Notes under the pieces: generated by a model
The model's input: the letters and a program-made list of their open reading frames with translations, nothing else
Database searches by the model: none
What the model was told of the DNA's origin: nothing
Source: DTU089 sp964421815
GTDB lineage: Bacteria > Bacillota > Clostridia > Oscillospirales > Acutalibacteraceae
Assembly (NCBI GenBank): GCA_964421815.1
Contig: CAYQYT010000012.1
Span: forward strand, 1-63,177
Direction: 5' to 3'
Length of the DNA stretch: 63,177 bases
Made by a program: the position numbers and the translations under genes
Shown: positions 1 through 8,010 of the stretch, piece by piece
How positions within the stretch are numbered: position 1 is the first letter of the stretch
How the letters are laid out: every line of letters starts with the position of its first letter

Positions 1-52
1 TACTTTTTTTGAATCTCGGATTCTTTCAGACTGTTTTTTTACAGACCCTTTT

Positions 53-1114
53 TTATTTTTCAAACACCAAATTGTCCTGTTTCATTTTGTCAACATTGTT
101 TTTGTCATACCACTGTGCCTCAACCTTTACCTCTGATTTAACATCTTTACCTTCAACGGCAAAAACACATTGTTCAACTGCATTATAGCCCAAATCGTAA
201 GGATTCTGCACAACACCGCCGATAAGTTTGTGTTCATTCTCGGAACCTAACCACTTAATTTGTTTGGCTCCGGATTCAAAACCGCAAAATACAACATCCT
301 TATATTTTGACGAATCGGCAAAAACCCTATCGCTGACTTTATCCGCAATATCGGAATGTGTCATAAATATTGCTTTGGCATTATCTTTAATCAATTCATC
401 AAAATTTTCTCCATACTTATTGCCCGATTCATTTTCTATTCTGTACTTATCTTTAAGAGCATTATCGGCATCGGCTAACTCGCTGAATTTTTCTGTAAAA
501 CCCTTTGCTTTCAATTCATCGGCTTTGTTGTCCTCTCGTTCTAAGACCCCAATTACGTATGTGTTTTCGGATTTTTCAATGCTGTCTTTCACCGCTTCAA
601 ACAATTTTTCGGCACACAAAGCCCCCGCCTCCTCGTAGGAAGTTGAAACCGTGGAAACAATGGGGTTTTTGCGGTTTGTTTCAAGTTTTTCCACATCATC
701 GTCAACAATGCTGTCTATTTGAACAACCGGTACGGATTTATCATAGAGCTTACTCAAAATCTGTGAATATCCTTCTCCCAAGGGTGCCACAACAAAACCG
801 GAAATATCTTTATCAATCATCTTCGTTATAACTGAAACATGGGTGGAAATATCTTGGGGGTTATCTTCATCCGTACCAATATAGGTAAGTGTATATCCGT
901 ATTTTTTTGCGGCTTCTTCAGCACCCTTTTTTACACTCTGCCAAAAGCCTAAATTCTCATTTTGACCCGCAACAACAATGGTCTTTCCGGCGGTTGCTTC
1001 AGGTTGCGTAGAAATAGTCACATCTTCTTTCCCTGTATTCCCGCCGCATCCGCTGAAAAGAGTAACACAGAGAACTCCAATCATAACAACAGCCAACACT
1101 TTTTTGAAATTCAT
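53..1114 (-). CDS. Sugar-binding-type solute-binding lipoprotein (periplasmic-binding protein, LacI-like fold)
   Basis: The 353-residue product has a lipoprotein signal peptide: a Lys-containing start, a hydrophobic stretch and a lipobox ending LFSGC at about residue 23, so it should be anchored outside the membrane by the lipidated Cys. After a short Gly/Thr linker the protein reads as a type I periplasmic-binding protein of the ribose/galactose-binding class (TIVVAGQNENLGFWQSVKKGAEEAAKKYGY, with VVAPLGEG and VVQIDSIVDDD later). Such proteins feed ABC sugar importers or act as sensors. No permease or ATPase gene lies next to it inside the window, so the ligand and partner are unknown; they may lie beyond the left edge. 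A GGAGGAATAAAA sequence precedes the ATG. Confidence 0.8.
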   Translation of the reverse strand: MNFKKVLAVVMIGVLCVTLFSGCGGNTGKEDVTISTQPEATAGKTIVVAGQNENLGFWQSVKKGAEEAAKKYGYTLTYIGTDEDNPQDISTHVSVITKMIDKDISGFVVAPLGEGYSQILSKLYDKSVPVVQIDSIVDDDVEKLETNRKNPIVSTVSTSYEEAGALCAEKLFEAVKDSIEKSENTYVIGVLEREDNKADELKAKGFTEKFSELADADNALKDKYRIENESGNKYGENFDELIKDNAKAIFMTHSDIADKVSDRVFADSSKYKDVVFCGFESGAKQIKWLGSENEHKLIGGVVQNPYDLGYNAVEQCVFAVEGKDVKSEVKVEAQWYDKNNVDKMKQDNLVFEK

Positions 1115-1345
1115 TTTTATTCCTCCGTTTACAAAAAATTGATTTCAAAAACAGTATTGGCTGATTTTTTTATTTAATACAAAAGGAACTGCAAAAAACG
1201 GAAATTTTTTACATAACCTCTTAGGGGGTTGGAAAAAATGCGTAGAATGGACAAATGACACACTTTAAAGTTGCTTGGGAGCATTAAAAACCTTTATATA
1301 CCGGGTTTTATGCGATCTACACATTTTTAACAGTCCCTTTTAGAT
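1115..1345. other. Intergenic region, no gene seen
   Basis: The 231 bases separate the lipoprotein gene from the DUF4364 gene, both on the minus strand. I see the ribosome binding site of the lipoprotein gene at the left edge and a weak inverted repeat (AAAAACC at 1286-1292, GGTTTT at 1304-1309) that could form a poor terminator for the upstream gene. I found no convincing promoter or further reading frame. Confidence 0.4.
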
Positions 1346-1903
1346 TTATTCACCTATTAGCCTGTTGATTATATCGGAATAAAGTGCCCCCGGATCATCA
1401 AGGAATCCGTCCTTTAACTGTTCCGCCTGCCATTCGTCAAAAACATTGAGAGTCAAAGAAAGGAGTTTGTCCCCATTGCTTTCAATTTCAAATGTAACAT
1501 CGTATCCGTTATCGACTCTTTTAATATTCACTGTATTTTCTCTCTCGGAGCGGGCGCGTGCAACGGTATTAAGAGCAACCTTAACTGCTCTGTCACGCAC
1601 ACCGGGAAGAAGTTGTTTTTCAAGTTCTTTTGCACTGTTGCTGCCCTTTGCGGTTACAACCAGGTGGGGCTCTCCCACATATTCTTCCTCTTTAATAGTT
1701 TTGCTATCTAAAAGTTCATCAATGGCGGAGTTTGCGTCAAAAAAATTAACCAATCCCGTCTTTTGAAGAACATCACAAATTTGATTTCGCGTCATAGGTG
1801 TTTTTACCGAATCGAGTATATAGCAAATAAGAATCTTGATTTCAAGCATACTGCGAAGACCGCCGATTTCAATTCCACCGGCAAAGGCATCAAATTTAAC
1901 CAT
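1346..1903 (-). CDS. DUF4364 family protein
   Basis: The 185-residue protein matches what I recall of the DUF4364 family found across Clostridia: an N-terminal winged-helix-like part (EIKILICYILDSVKTPMTRNQICDVL) and a C-terminal alpha/beta part. The N-terminal fold suggests DNA binding, but the function is unknown. An in-frame TTG 21 bases upstream would add seven residues, but AAAGGAGATG lies inside that extension, so the ATG at 1903 is the likely start. The gene lies 64 bases downstream of folC on the same strand and may be the last gene of the valS-folC transcript. Confidence 0.7.
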   Translation of the reverse strand: MVKFDAFAGGIEIGGLRSMLEIKILICYILDSVKTPMTRNQICDVLQKTGLVNFFDANSAIDELLDSKTIKEEEYVGEPHLVVTAKGSNSAKELEKQLLPGVRDRAVKVALNTVARARSERENTVNIKRVDNGYDVTFEIESNGDKLLSLTLNVFDEWQAEQLKDGFLDDPGALYSDIINRLIGE

Positions 1904-1967
1904 AAAAACATCTCCTTTCGACAACTATATTCTATCATTTTTTGCAAATCAAATCAACAATGATATG

Positions 1968-3254
1968 TTATTTTTTAAAGATTTCGAGCATTGTTTTTCT
2001 GACTTCTCCCGCAAGATACAGGGAGCCCACAACACAGAGAGCATCTTTTTCATTTAACATTTTTTTTGCCTTTTCAACCGCCATTACGGGTGATTCCTCA
2101 ATCAATACGTTTTTGCAGTATTTTTTTGCAATATCGGCAAGTTCCACGGCTTTCATAGCCCGTGGATTTTCGGGAGTGACACAAATAAAAATATCGGCTT
2201 TTTTAATGAGAGATTTCAAGGAGTTTTCAACCTCTTTGTCCCCCATCATACCTGCTATTACACAGACTTTTTCTTTTTCATCAAGAACGGGAGAAACCGC
2301 ATTATAAAATGCTTTTGCACCGTCTTCATTGTGACCGCCGTCAAGAATCACAAGCGGGTTATTTGATATAACCTCAATTCTTGCAGGAAGTATCGTTTCG
2401 CCTATTCCTTTTTTAATATTATCTTCGGTTATATTAAAAGTACTTTTCAAAATATGACAAGTTTCAATAACGCAGGTCATATTTTTTACCTGGTGCTCAC
2501 CGGGCATTTTAACAAAATAATCTTGATTTTTATATGTGAATTCCGTTCCGAAAATATCACTTTTGATTATTTTAATATCATTCTCCGAAGGTATCATCAG
2601 TCTGTTTTTTCTTTCTCTTACGGTATTCTCAACAACCTTTAATGCGCCCTCCGGTTGTCCGAAAGAGCATACAACATTACCGTTTTGTTTTATTGTACCG
2701 CATTTTTCAAAGGCGATTTCTTCAATGGTATTACCTAAAATTGCAGAATGGTCAACCGAAAGAGAAGTTATGACATTAACCAGGGGTGTTTCGATTACAT
2801 TTGTTGCATCGAGCCTACCGCCCAATCCCACTTCAAGAACAACAACATCGCATTTAAGCGTCTTATAGCATAGAAAAGCGGCGGCAGTCAATGCTTCAAA
2901 TTCTGTAATTACAACATTTTCCTTTTCAAGTTTCTCAACCGCGTTTTTTACCTTTTCAACACTTAATGCAAAAAGAGTTCTATCAACGGGCTTACCGCAA
3001 AACTGTACTCTTTCAAGAAAATCCGTAACGTACGGGGATGTATATAGCCCCACCCTGTACCCCGCTCCGGTCAAAACATTTGATATTGCGGTGGAAGTTG
3101 AACCCTTACCGTTAGTACCTGCAACATGGACAAATTCCAGGTTTTTGTGCGGCTCTCCGAGTAAACGCAACAAGGCATCCATCCCGGAAAGACCGGGACG
3201 GACACCGAATTTTAATAATGAATGTATATAATTTACCGAGTCAATATAATTCAT
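1968..3254 (-). CDS. folC: Bifunctional folylpolyglutamate synthase / dihydrofolate synthase
   Basis: The 428-residue product is a Mur-ligase-family enzyme that adds glutamate to dihydropteroate and to reduced folates in the cytoplasm using ATP. It carries the P-loop HVAGTNGKGSTS near residue 43, the central TSLSVDHSAILG region and the C-terminal LDGGHNEDGA motif that opens the second domain. Length is normal for the family. Its start codon overlaps the valS stop by four bases, so it is translationally coupled to valS, an arrangement common in Firmicutes. Confidence 0.93.
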   Translation of the reverse strand: MNYIDSVNYIHSLLKFGVRPGLSGMDALLRLLGEPHKNLEFVHVAGTNGKGSTSTAISNVLTGAGYRVGLYTSPYVTDFLERVQFCGKPVDRTLFALSVEKVKNAVEKLEKENVVITEFEALTAAAFLCYKTLKCDVVVLEVGLGGRLDATNVIETPLVNVITSLSVDHSAILGNTIEEIAFEKCGTIKQNGNVVCSFGQPEGALKVVENTVRERKNRLMIPSENDIKIIKSDIFGTEFTYKNQDYFVKMPGEHQVKNMTCVIETCHILKSTFNITEDNIKKGIGETILPARIEVISNNPLVILDGGHNEDGAKAFYNAVSPVLDEKEKVCVIAGMMGDKEVENSLKSLIKKADIFICVTPENPRAMKAVELADIAKKYCKNVLIEESPVMAVEKAKKMLNEKDALCVVGSLYLAGEVRKTMLEIFKK

Positions 3255-5947
3255 TTGAGTTTAGAAATACTTTCCTGAAGCATAGCGATTTTTGCCGCAT
3301 GCTTTGCCTGAGCATCGCGCTGTTGAGCAACAACCTTTTCGGGAGCCTTTGCCATAAATCCGGGATTATTGAGTTTGTTTTCAACAAATTCAAGGTCTTT
3401 TTTAGCGGCTTCAAGTTCCTTTTCAAGTCTTGCTTTTTCTGCTTCAAAATCAACAAGTTCATTAAGAGGAATGAAAATCTTTGCACTTTCCGTAATAACG
3501 CTTACACTACCCTCAATTTCGAATTCGTCACCGATTTCAACCTCGGATGCGGATGCAAGTCTGTTCATAAATACGGCACCGTTTGTGAAATCCTCTTTAT
3601 ACTTTGTTGCAATATAAAGTTTTGCTTTCTTTGAGGGGGGAACATTCATTTCTGCGCGGCGGTTACGGATTGCTTTAATAGCCGACATAACACGTTCCAT
3701 TGCTTCCTCTTCCACGGGGAAATTAAGGCTCTCGTCATATTTGCACCAATCGGAAATCATAATTGATTCGCCGTCATGGGGAAGTGCAAGCCAGATTTCC
3801 TCTGTAATAAAGGGCATAAAGGGATGAAGAAGTTTGAGAGTGTTTGACATAACATAAACAAGAACTGCTTTTGCTGTCTTTTTGCCATCCTCACTATCGC
3901 CGTTAAGACGGATTTTTGCAATTTCAATATACCAATCGCAGAATACGTCCCAAATGAAGTCATAAAGATTTTGTACCGCAATACCCAATTCATAGTTTTC
4001 AAGGGAATTTGTAACGGTTTTAACAAGGGTGTTAAACTTGCTCAAAATCCACTTGTCCTCTGTGGCGAGATTTTCGGGAATATGGGGTGCGGGTTCGTCC
4101 TCGTCAAGATTCATGAGAATAAATCTGTTGGCATTCCAGAGTTTATTTGCAAAGTTGCGGCTTGCCTCAATTTTTTCGGGCATAAATCTCATATCATTAC
4201 CGGGACTGTTACCTGTTGCAAGGGAGAAACGCAAAGCATCTGCGCCGTATTGGTCGATAATCTCAAGGGGATCAATACCGTTACCCAAGGACTTTGACAT
4301 TTTTCTGCCCTGTGCATCACGAACAAGACCGTGAATGAGAACTGTATCAAAGGGAACCTTGCCCGTGTATTCAAGGGCGGAGAAAATCATTCTTGAAACC
4401 CAGAAACCGATAATATCATACCCTGTAACAAGTGTGTTTGTGGGATAATAATGCTCCAAATCCTTTGTTTTTTCGGGCCAGCCGAGTGTTGAGAAAGGCC
4501 AGAGAGCAGAACTGAACCATGTATCAAGTGTATCTTCGTCCTGTGTAAGATTAGCAGAACCGCATTTGCAACATTTTTCGGGCGCGTCAACGCTCACGGT
4601 AACACCGCCGCAATCCGCACAATACCATGCAGGAATTCTGTGACCCCACCAAAGTTGACGGGAAACGCACCAGTCACGTGTGTTATTCATCCAGTTAAGG
4701 TAGTTCTTTGTAAATCTTTCGGGAACGAATTTTGTTTCGCCCTTTTCAACTGCTTCAATAGCGGGTTTTGCAAGGGGAACCATACGAACGAACCACTGTT
4801 TTGAAACCATGGGTTCGATTGTACTGTGACAACGGTAGCAAGTGCCAACCTCATGCTTGAGGGGTTCAACCTCTTTAATGTAACCACCTGCTTCAAGGTC
4901 TGCAAGGATTGCTTTTCTTGCTTCCATGGTGGTCATACCCGCATATTTACCGCAATCAAGTACCTCGGGTTCATTTTCAGTTGCTCTGCCGCTTGCAATG
5001 AGTTCGTCGGCAATTCTCTTATCTTCCGCACCTGTAAGATGACCGTCATAAGTAAATGTACGAACAATGGGGAGATTGCATCTCTGACCAACTTCAAAGT
5101 CGTTGGGGTCGTGGGCGGGAGTGATTTTAACAACACCCGTACCCTTTGTCATATCTGCATGTTCATCGCAAACGATGGGAATTTCTTTATTAAGGAGGGG
5201 TAAAATTACGTGGCAACCGTGAAGATGCTTGTATCTTTCATCCTCTGCGTTAATTGCAACGGCAGTATCACCGAGCATTGTTTCGGGACGGGTTGTTGCA
5301 AGTTCAAGTTTCTCTCCTGTTTCCTTAACTGTATAAAGAAGATGCCAGAAATTGCCGTCCTTTTCCTCGTATTCAACCTCTGCGTCGGAAATGGATGTGT
5401 TACAGCAGGGGCACCAGTTAACCATACGGTTGCCTCTGTAAATCAAATCCTTATCATAAAGAGTTTTAAAAACCGTATTAACCGCTTTATTACAACCCTC
5501 GTCAAGAGTGAATCTTTCTCTGTCCCAGTCGCAGGAAGAACCCAGTTTTTTGAGCTGTTCAACAATTCTTCCGCCGTACTGTTCTTTCCAAGCCCATGCT
5601 CTTTCCAGGAAGCCGTCGCGTCCCAAATCTTCTTTTGTAATTCCCTCACCCCGCATTGCTTCAACAATTTTTGCTTCAGTAGCAATGGAAGCATGGTCGG
5701 TACCGGGAAGCCAGAGAGTATCATAACCCGACATTCTCTTCCAACGAATGAGAATATCTTGAAGAGTATTGTCAAGGGCATGTCCCATATGAAGCTGACC
5801 GGTAATATTCGGTGGCGGAATCACGATTGTATAGGTGGGCTTACCATCTTCGCACTTAGCGTGGAAGTATTTGCCGTCCAACCAGGATTTATATATACGC
5901 TCCTCAACATTTTTAGGATCGTACTGTTTTGCGAGTTCTTTCTTCAA
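3251..5947 (-). CDS. valS: Valyl-tRNA synthetase
   Basis: The 898-residue class I aminoacyl-tRNA synthetase charges tRNA-Val. The HIGH-type motif appears as HMGH near residue 55 (PPPNITGQLHMGHALDNT), the WWGHRIPAWYC connector and Cys pairs are in the middle, and KMSKS is present in GRKMSKSLGNGID. The anticodon-binding domain and a C-terminal coiled coil (VDFEAEKARLEKELEAAKKD) complete the usual architecture. The start is TTG, preceded by GGGGGAG at a good distance. A promoter lies just upstream at 5984-6012. I see no T-box motif in the leader. Confidence 0.96.
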   Translation of the reverse strand: MKKELAKQYDPKNVEERIYKSWLDGKYFHAKCEDGKPTYTIVIPPPNITGQLHMGHALDNTLQDILIRWKRMSGYDTLWLPGTDHASIATEAKIVEAMRGEGITKEDLGRDGFLERAWAWKEQYGGRIVEQLKKLGSSCDWDRERFTLDEGCNKAVNTVFKTLYDKDLIYRGNRMVNWCPCCNTSISDAEVEYEEKDGNFWHLLYTVKETGEKLELATTRPETMLGDTAVAINAEDERYKHLHGCHVILPLLNKEIPIVCDEHADMTKGTGVVKITPAHDPNDFEVGQRCNLPIVRTFTYDGHLTGAEDKRIADELIASGRATENEPEVLDCGKYAGMTTMEARKAILADLEAGGYIKEVEPLKHEVGTCYRCHSTIEPMVSKQWFVRMVPLAKPAIEAVEKGETKFVPERFTKNYLNWMNNTRDWCVSRQLWWGHRIPAWYCADCGGVTVSVDAPEKCCKCGSANLTQDEDTLDTWFSSALWPFSTLGWPEKTKDLEHYYPTNTLVTGYDIIGFWVSRMIFSALEYTGKVPFDTVLIHGLVRDAQGRKMSKSLGNGIDPLEIIDQYGADALRFSLATGNSPGNDMRFMPEKIEASRNFANKLWNANRFILMNLDEDEPAPHIPENLATEDKWILSKFNTLVKTVTNSLENYELGIAVQNLYDFIWDVFCDWYIEIAKIRLNGDSEDGKKTAKAVLVYVMSNTLKLLHPFMPFITEEIWLALPHDGESIMISDWCKYDESLNFPVEEEAMERVMSAIKAIRNRRAEMNVPPSKKAKLYIATKYKEDFTNGAVFMNRLASASEVEIGDEFEIEGSVSVITESAKIFIPLNELVDFEAEKARLEKELEAAKKDLEFVENKLNNPGFMAKAPEKVVAQQRDAQAKHAAKIAMLQESISKLK

Positions 5948-5983
5948 AAAAACTCCCCCTTAGTAAAAAATCATTCATCGCAT

Positions 5984-6012
5984 ATTATCACATATATTCA
6001 AAAGAATGTCAA
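5984..6012 (-). promoter_or_regulatory. Sigma-A-type promoter of valS-folC
   Basis: On the minus strand a TTGACA -35 box (6007-6012) is followed after exactly 17 bases by GATAAT (5984-5989). It sits about 40 bases upstream of the valS TTG start and explains expression of the valS-folC(-DUF4364) transcript. The leader is too short for a T-box. Confidence 0.75.
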
Positions 6013-6127
6013 TGACAAAGCAATGATTTTCATCTTCTTTTCAAACAATTTATATATAAATACAATATTGTTCTCAGTTGCATACCTGAACCGACAAAAG
6101 AAATGAACAGCTATATTTTTAAAATGC

Positions 6128-6156
6128 TTGATTTTTACAAAAAAATATAATATACT
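6128..6156 (+). promoter_or_regulatory. Probable promoter of the DUF4234 gene
   Basis: TTGATT (6128-6133), a 17-base spacer and TATACT (6151-6156) lie about 40 bases before the start codon. The surroundings are A/T rich, so chance matches are possible. Confidence 0.5.
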
Positions 6157-6198
6157 TAAAAATAACAAATAAAAACTGCTTAAAGGAGTTTTGTAAAA

Positions 6199-6624
6199 AT
6201 GAAAAACATGAAAGAAAGAAGCCTTATCGCTTATTACATCTTCTCTTTTATAACATTCGGCATCTATGCCCTTGTTTTCTGGGGAAGATATGCAAAGGAT
6301 GTTAATACCCTTTGTGAAGGTGACGGAAAGAAAACAATGAAATTCAAATATGTTGTTCTTTTGAGCATTATCACTTTCGGTATCTTCGGTCTTGTTTGGA
6401 GATGCAAGGTTGCTAACAGACTTAAAGAAAACGCAGAACGCTATGAACTCAACTTCAGCGAGGGCGGCGCACTTGTTGTTGTATTCTCTTTGATGGGTGT
6501 TGTTTTAGGTGACTTCATTCTCATTAAGAACTTCAACAAAATGGCTAAAGCTTACAATGACTACAACGGTCTTGTTGATCCCGATGCAGAAAAGAGAACA
6601 TACTTCTTTGCAGACGAGGACTGA
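6199..6624 (+). CDS. DUF4234 domain membrane protein
   Basis: The 141-residue protein has three hydrophobic segments with the repeated pattern YIFSFITFGIYALVFW and SIITFGIFGLVWRCK, typical of the DUF4234 family, followed by a third segment (ALVVVFSLMGVVLGDFILI) and an acidic tail. It should be an integral membrane protein of unknown function. It starts at an ATG preceded by AAAGGAG, has its own promoter, and is followed at once by a strong terminator, so it is a single-gene transcript divergent from valS. Confidence 0.75.
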   Translation: MKNMKERSLIAYYIFSFITFGIYALVFWGRYAKDVNTLCEGDGKKTMKFKYVVLLSIITFGIFGLVWRCKVANRLKENAERYELNFSEGGALVVVFSLMGVVLGDFILIKNFNKMAKAYNDYNGLVDPDAEKRTYFFADED

Positions 6625-6640
6625 TATCTGTACATATTTA

Positions 6641-6670
6641 CAGGCTCTCATATGAGGGCCTGTTTTTTTT
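6641..6670 (+). terminator. Rho-independent terminator of the DUF4234 gene
   Basis: The arms CAGGC..CTCAT (from 6641) and ATGAG..GCCTG (to 6662) form a stem with one mismatch, followed by eight T residues. It lies 16 bases after the stop codon. Confidence 0.85.
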
Positions 6671-6690
6671 GTGCCTTGAACTTAAAACTG

Positions 6691-6771
6691 ATTGAAACGG
6701 AAAACTCCCAAGTCTTTCGACTTGGGAGAAATAAGAATACAGTGAAATAGTAATTATCTCTTTGAGAACTG
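6691..6771 (-). repeat. Duplicate of the rpsI 3' end and terminator (copy A)
   Basis: These 81 bases align without gaps to 6859-6939, which covers the last five codons and stop of rpsI plus its terminator; I count about 71 identical positions. Read on the minus strand, copy A encodes QFSKR and a stop, then the same hairpin (arms CTCCCAAGTC and GACTTGGGAG) followed by TTTTCC. No rpsI body precedes it, so it is a detached gene tail. Confidence 0.85.
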
Positions 6772-6817
6772 TCTAAACGTTAATAAAACAGTCCTGTGGA
6801 CTGTTTTTAGTTTAGAC
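6771..6817. repeat. Nested palindrome between the two rpsI tails
   Basis: An outer pair GTCTAAAC (6771-6778) and GTTTAGAC (6810-6817) encloses a second stem AAAACAGTCC / GGACTGTTTT (6786-6807) with a three-base loop. The inner stem is flanked by A and T runs and could end transcription in either direction. A further small hairpin (GCGGC / GCCGC, 6823-6834) follows. The origin is unknown. Confidence 0.7.
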
Positions 6818-6858
6818 CGCAGCGGCTGTGCCGCGAGGACCCCCAGTGTAACAAATTA

Positions 6859-6921
6859 ATTGAAACAGAAAACTCCCAAGTCTTTCGACTTGGGAGGAAT
6901 AAAGATATTGTAAAATACTTG
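6859..6921 (-). terminator. rpsI terminator (copy B of the repeat)
   Basis: Just after the rpsI stop, arms CTCCCAAGTC and GACTTGGGAG (6873-6896) form a 10-bp stem with a four-base loop, followed on the minus strand by TTTTC. This segment plus the last five codons is what has been copied to 6691-6771. Confidence 0.8.
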
Positions 6922-7320
6922 TTATCTCTTTGAGAACTGGGGAGCACGACGTGCGCCTTTGAGACCGTATTTCTTTCTTTCTTTCATTCTGGGGTCACGA
7001 GTGAGGAGTCCTGCTTTCTTGAGAACGGGACGAACATCATCTTCGGACTGAAGAAGTGCTCTTGCAATACCGTGACGGATTGCGCCTGCCTGACCTGTAA
7101 CACCGCCGCCGTTTACACGGCAAACAACATCATATTTGTCAAGAGTCTCTGTAAGAGCGAGAGGCTGACGAACGATAAGTTTAAGTGTTTCAAGACCGAA
7201 ATAATCGTCGATATCTCTGTCGTTGATTGTAACCTTACCTGTACCGGGATATACACGAACACGTGCAACTGATTTTTTTCTTCTACCTGTGCCGTAGAAA
7301 TATGCTTTACTTTCGTACAT
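6922..7320 (-). CDS. rpsI: 30S ribosomal protein S9
   Basis: The 132-residue protein is a full-length bacterial S9: YFYGTGRRKKSVARVRVYPGTGKVTINDRD at the start, VNGGGVTGQAGAIRHGIARAL in the middle, and the basic tail KKYGLKGARRAPQFSKR that reaches the P-site tRNA. It lies 17 bases after rplM on the same strand, the usual rplM-rpsI pair. A GGAGGCAC sequence precedes the ATG. The last five codons are duplicated downstream. Confidence 0.97.
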   Translation of the reverse strand: MYESKAYFYGTGRRKKSVARVRVYPGTGKVTINDRDIDDYFGLETLKLIVRQPLALTETLDKYDVVCRVNGGGVTGQAGAIRHGIARALLQSEDDVRPVLKKAGLLTRDPRMKERKKYGLKGARRAPQFSKR

Positions 7321-7337
7321 AATTAGTGCCTCCTCCC

Positions 7338-7763
7338 TTAAAATTCTCTAACGATGGGCTTCTGAGCGGTCTGTTCGTGTTCTGCACCTGCATATACACG
7401 AAGACGAGCCATAGCAGCTCTGCCGAGAGTGTTGTCGGGAAGCATACCCTTAACAGCTTTCTGAACTGCGAACTCGGGTTTTTCTTTCATGAGAATGCCG
7501 TATTTAACGGATTTCATGTTACCGATGTAGCCTGTGTGATGATAGTAATATTTGTCTTCAAGTTTGTTACCTGTGAGAACGACTTTAGCAGCATTGATGA
7601 TGATAACGCTGTCGCCACAGTCTGCGTGAGGAGCGAATGTGGGTTTGTGTTTACCGCGAAGAAGAACAGCGGCCTCAACAGCAACTTCGCCGAGAGTTCT
7701 GCCTTCTGCGTCAAGAACATACCACTGGCGCTCGGTTTTGCCTTTGGGCATATAAGTTGACAT
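7338..7763 (-). CDS. rplM: 50S ribosomal protein L13
   Basis: The 141-residue protein is a complete L13 (WYVLDAEGRTLGEVAVEAAVLLRGKHKP, then DCGDSVIIINAAKVVLTGNK and the HHTGYIG motif), an early assembly protein of the large subunit. It is the first gene of the rplM-rpsI transcript and is preceded by GGAGGTAACTGTT. Confidence 0.97.
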   Translation of the reverse strand: MSTYMPKGKTERQWYVLDAEGRTLGEVAVEAAVLLRGKHKPTFAPHADCGDSVIIINAAKVVLTGNKLEDKYYYHHTGYIGNMKSVKYGILMKEKPEFAVQKAVKGMLPDNTLGRAAMARLRVYAGAEHEQTAQKPIVREF

Positions 7764-7787
7764 AACAGTTACCTCCGTAATAGTTTT

Positions 7788-7844
7788 GAGGGATTCCCCT
7801 CTTCATTGCCTTGATATATTATCATAAGAATATTTCAAAGTCAA
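7788..7844 (-). promoter_or_regulatory. rplM promoter and leader hairpin
   Basis: On the minus strand TTGACT (7839-7844), 17 bases, and TAATAT (7816-7821) form a promoter. Between it and the ribosome binding site lies a short GAGGG / CCCTC hairpin (7788-7801). L13 mRNA leaders in Firmicutes can be autoregulatory; whether this hairpin plays that role is a guess. Confidence 0.55.
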
Positions 7845-7954
7845 CACTTTTTTAAGTGAATTTCAAAATAATTCTTGCTATCTCTTATTTTCTTTGTTTT
7901 TCTTGATTTTTCATACTGTTTTCTCACGTAGCAGATTATAATATTTAGTAAAAA

Positions 7955-7994
7955 ACAATGTGAATTTTGCGACAAAACACAAAACCCACATTGT
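7955..7994 (-). terminator. Terminator of the D,D-carboxypeptidase gene
   Basis: Eight-base arms ACAATGTG and CACATTGT are separated by a long loop of 24 bases and followed on the minus strand by TTTTTTAC. It lies 17-56 bases after the stop of the gene at 8011. Confidence 0.6.
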
Positions 7995-8010
7995 ATAAAT
8001 TGAATAACAT

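Noticed and set aside
1286..1309. Terminator of the DUF4364 gene
   Set aside because: The arms AAAAACC and GGTTTT are short and A/T rich; I could not support it beyond a weak possibility.
5210..6106. Open frame of about 298 codons on the plus strand opposite valS
   Set aside because: It lies antisense to the conserved start of valS, runs through the valS promoter, and its translation is rich in Cys, Phe and Asn without any family pattern. It is a by-product of codon use on the other strand.
5948..6198. T-box leader for valS
   Set aside because: The promoter is only about 40 bases before the start codon and no T-box core sequence or terminator is present.
6691..6939. CRISPR-like repeat
   Set aside because: There are only two copies, they are 81 bases long and explained by duplication of the rpsI end. 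No other repeat-spacer pattern is present in the window.
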